Assembly: GCA_041569895.1 (NCBI GenBank)
Contig: JBFFXF010000162.1
Coordinates: forward strand, 1-16,663
Direction: 5' to 3'
DNA length: 16,663 bases
Source of the DNA: JBFFXF01 sp041569895
GTDB taxonomy: Bacteria; Planctomycetota; UBA8108; JACQVS01
The notes beneath the pieces were generated by a model. It saw nothing but the letters and a program-made list of their open reading frames with translations, searched no databases and was not told the origin of the DNA. Both the position numbers and the translations under genes were made by a program. How positions within the stretch are numbered: the stretch's first letter is position 1; each line of letters starts with the position of its first letter. Below are positions 14,159 through 16,663 of the stretch, one piece after another.

Positions 14159-16452
14159 CGGTCACCTCCCTTCTTCTCGGTGACGCCGAACTCGGCGCGG
14201 TACCGGGCGAGCATCGCCTGGAACTCCTCCTCGGTGACGCTCGTGACGCTGGCGGACGTGTCCACCACGTTGCGGCGGCCGTCGTGGTGAGGAAAGCGGT
14301 CGTACGCGAGGATGCAGGTGTCGATCGATCGAAGTCGCGCCGGGAAGAGCTCGTAGCTGCAGGTCGCCTCGGTGAGCCGGAACTTCCCCTCGGCGTCCGT
14401 CGTCGCAGGCGTCTGGGTCGCGCTGCGACAGACGAAGAGATCGGGACGATAGCGCCGGTCGGGCCCGGCGTAGAAGTCGACCAGCACCTGGAGCGAGGCG
14501 AGGCTGCCACCGGGATCATGCGGGAAGTACTGATTTCCGAAGTCCGCGTAGAGCATCGAAGACTTGGCGATCTCCCGCAGGTTGTTCTGGCACGCGACCT
14601 CGTCGGCCGCGGCCCGACTCCGGACGAGCGTCGGGACCAGGAACCCGGCGATGACCCCCGCGCCCGCGACGAAGGCGAGATCGTCCGTCAGGAAGCCGCT
14701 CATGCCTCCCCGGCCGTACAGATCGAAGCGCTCGGGGCTCACCGCCGCCGTCAGCGACGCGTGGCGTGACCCCCGCATGAAGGTCTCCCCGATCGGCATC
14801 AGGCGGAAGTCGACGCCGGCGGCATCGAGCTGCTCGATCAGGAAGGGCTGCACGATATTCGCGAGCGAGACGACCGTGTTGTAACTCGCCACGAACAGCC
14901 CGCCGCCGCGCAGCACGGCGCCGACCTTGCCGCGCACTTCCTCGCGCGCCAGCCGGGCGAGCTCCGCGTCCGCCGAGATCGGCGGCGCCCGCGAGTAGAG
15001 CTCGAGGTACCGCCTGACGGCGAAGGGTGATGAGCCGACGACGGTCCAGGTCGCGTCGACCTCGGCCCACGAGCCGATCGTGGTCGACACCTGCGCTCCC
15101 CCCGCCCCGACGTCGTCCGTCCCGAAGATCGGCATGGTCGCGGTCCAGATCGTGCGATCTCCGATCGGACGCGACAGCACCCCGCCCTCGCCGGCGATCC
15201 TCCGGAGCAGGTCGCGCACGGGCGCGAACTGCGCGGAGCGCACGACCAGCAGCCGATCCTGCAGGAGACCTCCCGCTGGAGGCGACATCGAGAAGTAGTG
15301 AATATCGATCTCGCCGAGCCGAAACACGTCCTGCTCCAGCGAGATCCCCAGTCGTGATTCGACGAGACCGAGGAAGCCGTTGATCTCGGGCTGGTAGTCC
15401 GGGAAACGAGCGCGCAGCTCCTCGACGACGATGCGCGCGAGCTTGCCGATGGTGACGCGCTTGAACGCGATCATCTTCGCCGACGCCGGGATGAGCGGAA
15501 ACGAGGCGTCGATGTCCGCCACGGGCGACACCCCCCCGAGCAAACGCGGGAGCCCGATCGCATCCCTCGCGAAGTCGATCCTCAGGCGGCCCTCGAATTC
15601 GCCGTCGCGGAAGCCGAGCGCGTATCCGAGTGAGCGGGCGCTCCGGAGTCCGAGGAAATCGGGCACGGCGAGCTCGTCGCGGTCGAGCTCCCTCTGCAGC
15701 AGCCCGTACACAGTCTCGAGGTCGACAGCCGCGAAGACTCCCCGGTCGTTGACCGCGCAGGCGGACTCGAGAGCGCGGAAGGGCTCCTGGTCGATCAGTC
15801 GTCCCGCGGCGGCAGTGCGTCGCCGGCGCACGACGTGCCGGATGAGCTCGCGTCCTCCGACCGAGCCGGCGGCGAACACGACGTGCGTGCCGAGATCGGC
15901 GTGGTAGACACGCGGGGCCTCACGGTCCTCGCCGAAGGCGGGCCAGCCGATCGCCGTCACGCCCCGACGCCTGAGCTGCGTCAGGCGGACGCCCGCCGAA
16001 CGCCACCAGTCATCGACACGGTCGAGGACGCCGCGGATGCGCGCCGCCGACCCGCCGAGCTCGACGGCGGCCGCGAACGGCGCGAAATCGTCCTCGCCCG
16101 GCGGATAGACCGCGACCACGGTGCCGGTGGCGAGCAGGTCGAGCATCTCGAGGATGGTGATCCCCGTGACCTCCGTGAACTCCTCGGTCCCGCCGGCGAT
16201 CAGCGACCTCAGCGTATCGGGCACCTGCCCGAGCGCCGCGCCGACCTGCGGGTGCGTCAGCATGGCGGCGAACGGCGTCTCGCGCATCGCGCGAGCGAGC
16301 GGGCCACCGTCGACCTGCAGGAGGAGCATCGCGCCGGCCGGAAGACGAGCACGCAGATCGAACGCGCGCTCCTGCCCCTGGGCCGGACGCGGCGCGACCG
16401 TAACCAGCACGGCGCACGCGGTGACAAGGATGAGCCGAGCTCCGTACCTCAT
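14155..16452 (-). CDS. DUF3352-like exported protein with pseudopilin-like C-terminal extension, paralogue A
   Basis: A 765-residue exported protein from the ATG at 16452, preceded by GAGGT 5 nt upstream; an upstream in-frame TTG at 16494 adds a poor N-terminus. Seen: a signal peptide (about 1-26, LILVTACAVLVTVA, ending 'PAQGQ'), then the shared paralogue region with 'LPAGAMLLLQVDGGPLAR', 'ESRLGISLEQDVFRLG' and 'SPPAGGLLQDRLLVVR'. A hydrophobic helix (about 593-609, FVAGAGVIAGFLVPTLV) is followed by 'RSRAAADEVACQNNLREIAK' and 'LYADFGNQYFPHDPGG'. That last block is the sequence found just after the pilin helix in DUF1559-type pseudopilin-like proteins of Planctomycetota. The tail ends 'HHDGRRNVVDTSASV' and 'VTEEEF', resembling the usual 'H..GRNV..DGHV...EEF' end but without DGH. 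It appears to be a fusion of the DUF3352-like region to a headless pseudopilin. Function unknown; it overlaps the downstream paralogue by 4 bp. Confidence 0.78.
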   Translation of the reverse strand: MRYGARLILVTACAVLVTVAPRPAQGQERAFDLRARLPAGAMLLLQVDGGPLARAMRETPFAAMLTHPQVGAALGQVPDTLRSLIAGGTEEFTEVTGITILEMLDLLATGTVVAVYPPGEDDFAPFAAAVELGGSAARIRGVLDRVDDWWRSAGVRLTQLRRRGVTAIGWPAFGEDREAPRVYHADLGTHVVFAAGSVGGRELIRHVVRRRRTAAAGRLIDQEPFRALESACAVNDRGVFAAVDLETVYGLLQRELDRDELAVPDFLGLRSARSLGYALGFRDGEFEGRLRIDFARDAIGLPRLLGGVSPVADIDASFPLIPASAKMIAFKRVTIGKLARIVVEELRARFPDYQPEINGFLGLVESRLGISLEQDVFRLGEIDIHYFSMSPPAGGLLQDRLLVVRSAQFAPVRDLLRRIAGEGGVLSRPIGDRTIWTATMPIFGTDDVGAGGAQVSTTIGSWAEVDATWTVVGSSPFAVRRYLELYSRAPPISADAELARLAREEVRGKVGAVLRGGGLFVASYNTVVSLANIVQPFLIEQLDAAGVDFRLMPIGETFMRGSRHASLTAAVSPERFDLYGRGGMSGFLTDDLAFVAGAGVIAGFLVPTLVRSRAAADEVACQNNLREIAKSSMLYADFGNQYFPHDPGGSLASLQVLVDFYAGPDRRYRPDLFVCRSATQTPATTDAEGKFRLTEATCSYELFPARLRSIDTCILAYDRFPHHDGRRNVVDTSASVTSVTEEEFQAMLARYRAEFGVTEKKGGDR

Positions 16453-16543
16453 GGATGACCTCGCTCGAAAGACAACTGCCAGCACGGGCCGCAACGACCC
16501 GAAAAACGCGACCTCTTGTTTTCCTCGACCGAACGCCGGGGAT

Positions 16544-16549
16544 TCTATA
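16544..16549 (-). promoter_or_regulatory. Weak -10-like element for the paralogue operon
   Basis: The - strand reads TATAGA about 92 nt upstream of the ATG at 16452, in a more A/T-rich patch (16501-16555). No good -35 hexamer lies at 16-18 nt. It is offered only as the most likely start region for the two-gene operon. Confidence 0.22.
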
Positions 16550-16602
16550 GCCGTCAGCCCGAAGTAACCAGAGGCGACGGCGGGATCCCGGCGGAGCGCC
16601 TC

Positions 16603-16662
16603 TCGTCCTCGTCCTCGTCCTCGTCCTCGTTCCCGGACCCGGACCCGGACCCGGACCCGTGC
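16603..16662. repeat. Compound hexanucleotide repeat at window end
   Basis: Four TCGTCC units (16603-16626), one TCGTTC (16627-16632), four CCGGAC units (16633-16656) and a decayed CCGTGC (16657-16662), keeping a strict 6-nt register across the change of unit. It is intergenic as far as can be seen, upstream of the paralogue operon, and may continue past the window. It does not look like coding sequence, although no stop interrupts some frames. Confidence 0.85.
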
Positions 16663-16663
16663 C

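Noticed and set aside
16453..16494. TTG-initiated 14-residue extension of paralogue A
   Set aside because: The ATG at 16452 has a GAGGT site at good spacing and begins a proper signal peptide; the TTG has neither.
16561..16663. Arg/Gly/Val-rich open frame across the hexamer repeats into paralogue A
   Set aside because: It comes from stop-free hexamer units, not from codon-level constraint, and the gene start downstream is well supported.

Overview
This is a high-GC bacterial window with strongly G/C-biased codon third positions. No rRNA, tRNA, CRISPR array, transposase, integrase or phage gene was seen. The lineage is inferred from content. A very large secreted HYR-repeat protein ends in a two-loop dockerin-type module, one envelope protein carries a pseudopilin-like (DUF1559-like) tail, and there is a sulfatase and an alginate-export-type porin. 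Together these suggest Planctomycetota or a closely allied uncultivated group. This is not proven by the sequence.

Layout. (1) 1-1211: the 3' end of a sulfatase gene on +, then a small membrane-anchored ankyrin-repeat protein on +. The latter converges on a porin gene across a hairpin. (2) 1209-2943: an outer-membrane beta-barrel protein on -, divergent from a small winged-helix protein on +. (3) 2918-6040: a compact three-gene operon on - that looks biosynthetic: type III polyketide synthase, SAM-dependent methyltransferase, then a geranylgeranyl-reductase-type flavoprotein. The last two overlap by 4 bp (ATGA). (4) 6105-7289: a divergent + unit with a good sigma-70-like promoter, a two-domain thiosulfate sulfurtransferase and a 73-residue hypothetical protein. 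(5) 7347-12062: one 1571-codon secreted protein on - with 15 tandem HYR domains, a poly-Asp insertion in the first, and a calcium-loop C-terminal module. (6) 12260-16452: two tandem paralogous secreted or membrane-anchored proteins on -, overlapping by ATGA. The upstream one has gained a pseudopilin-like C-terminal extension. (7) 16603-16662: a compound hexanucleotide repeat running into the window end.

How the parts work together. The polyketide synthase, methyltransferase and flavoprotein plausibly make a methylated, redox-modified polyketide or phenolic lipid, by analogy with type III PKS operons for phenolic lipids; the product is unknown. The HYR protein and the tandem paralogues are cell-surface or periplasmic proteins of unknown role, all on the same strand. 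The items most worth following up are the PKS cassette, the paralogue pair with its grafted pilin-like tail, and the cysteine-patterned HYR array with its irregular last two repeats.
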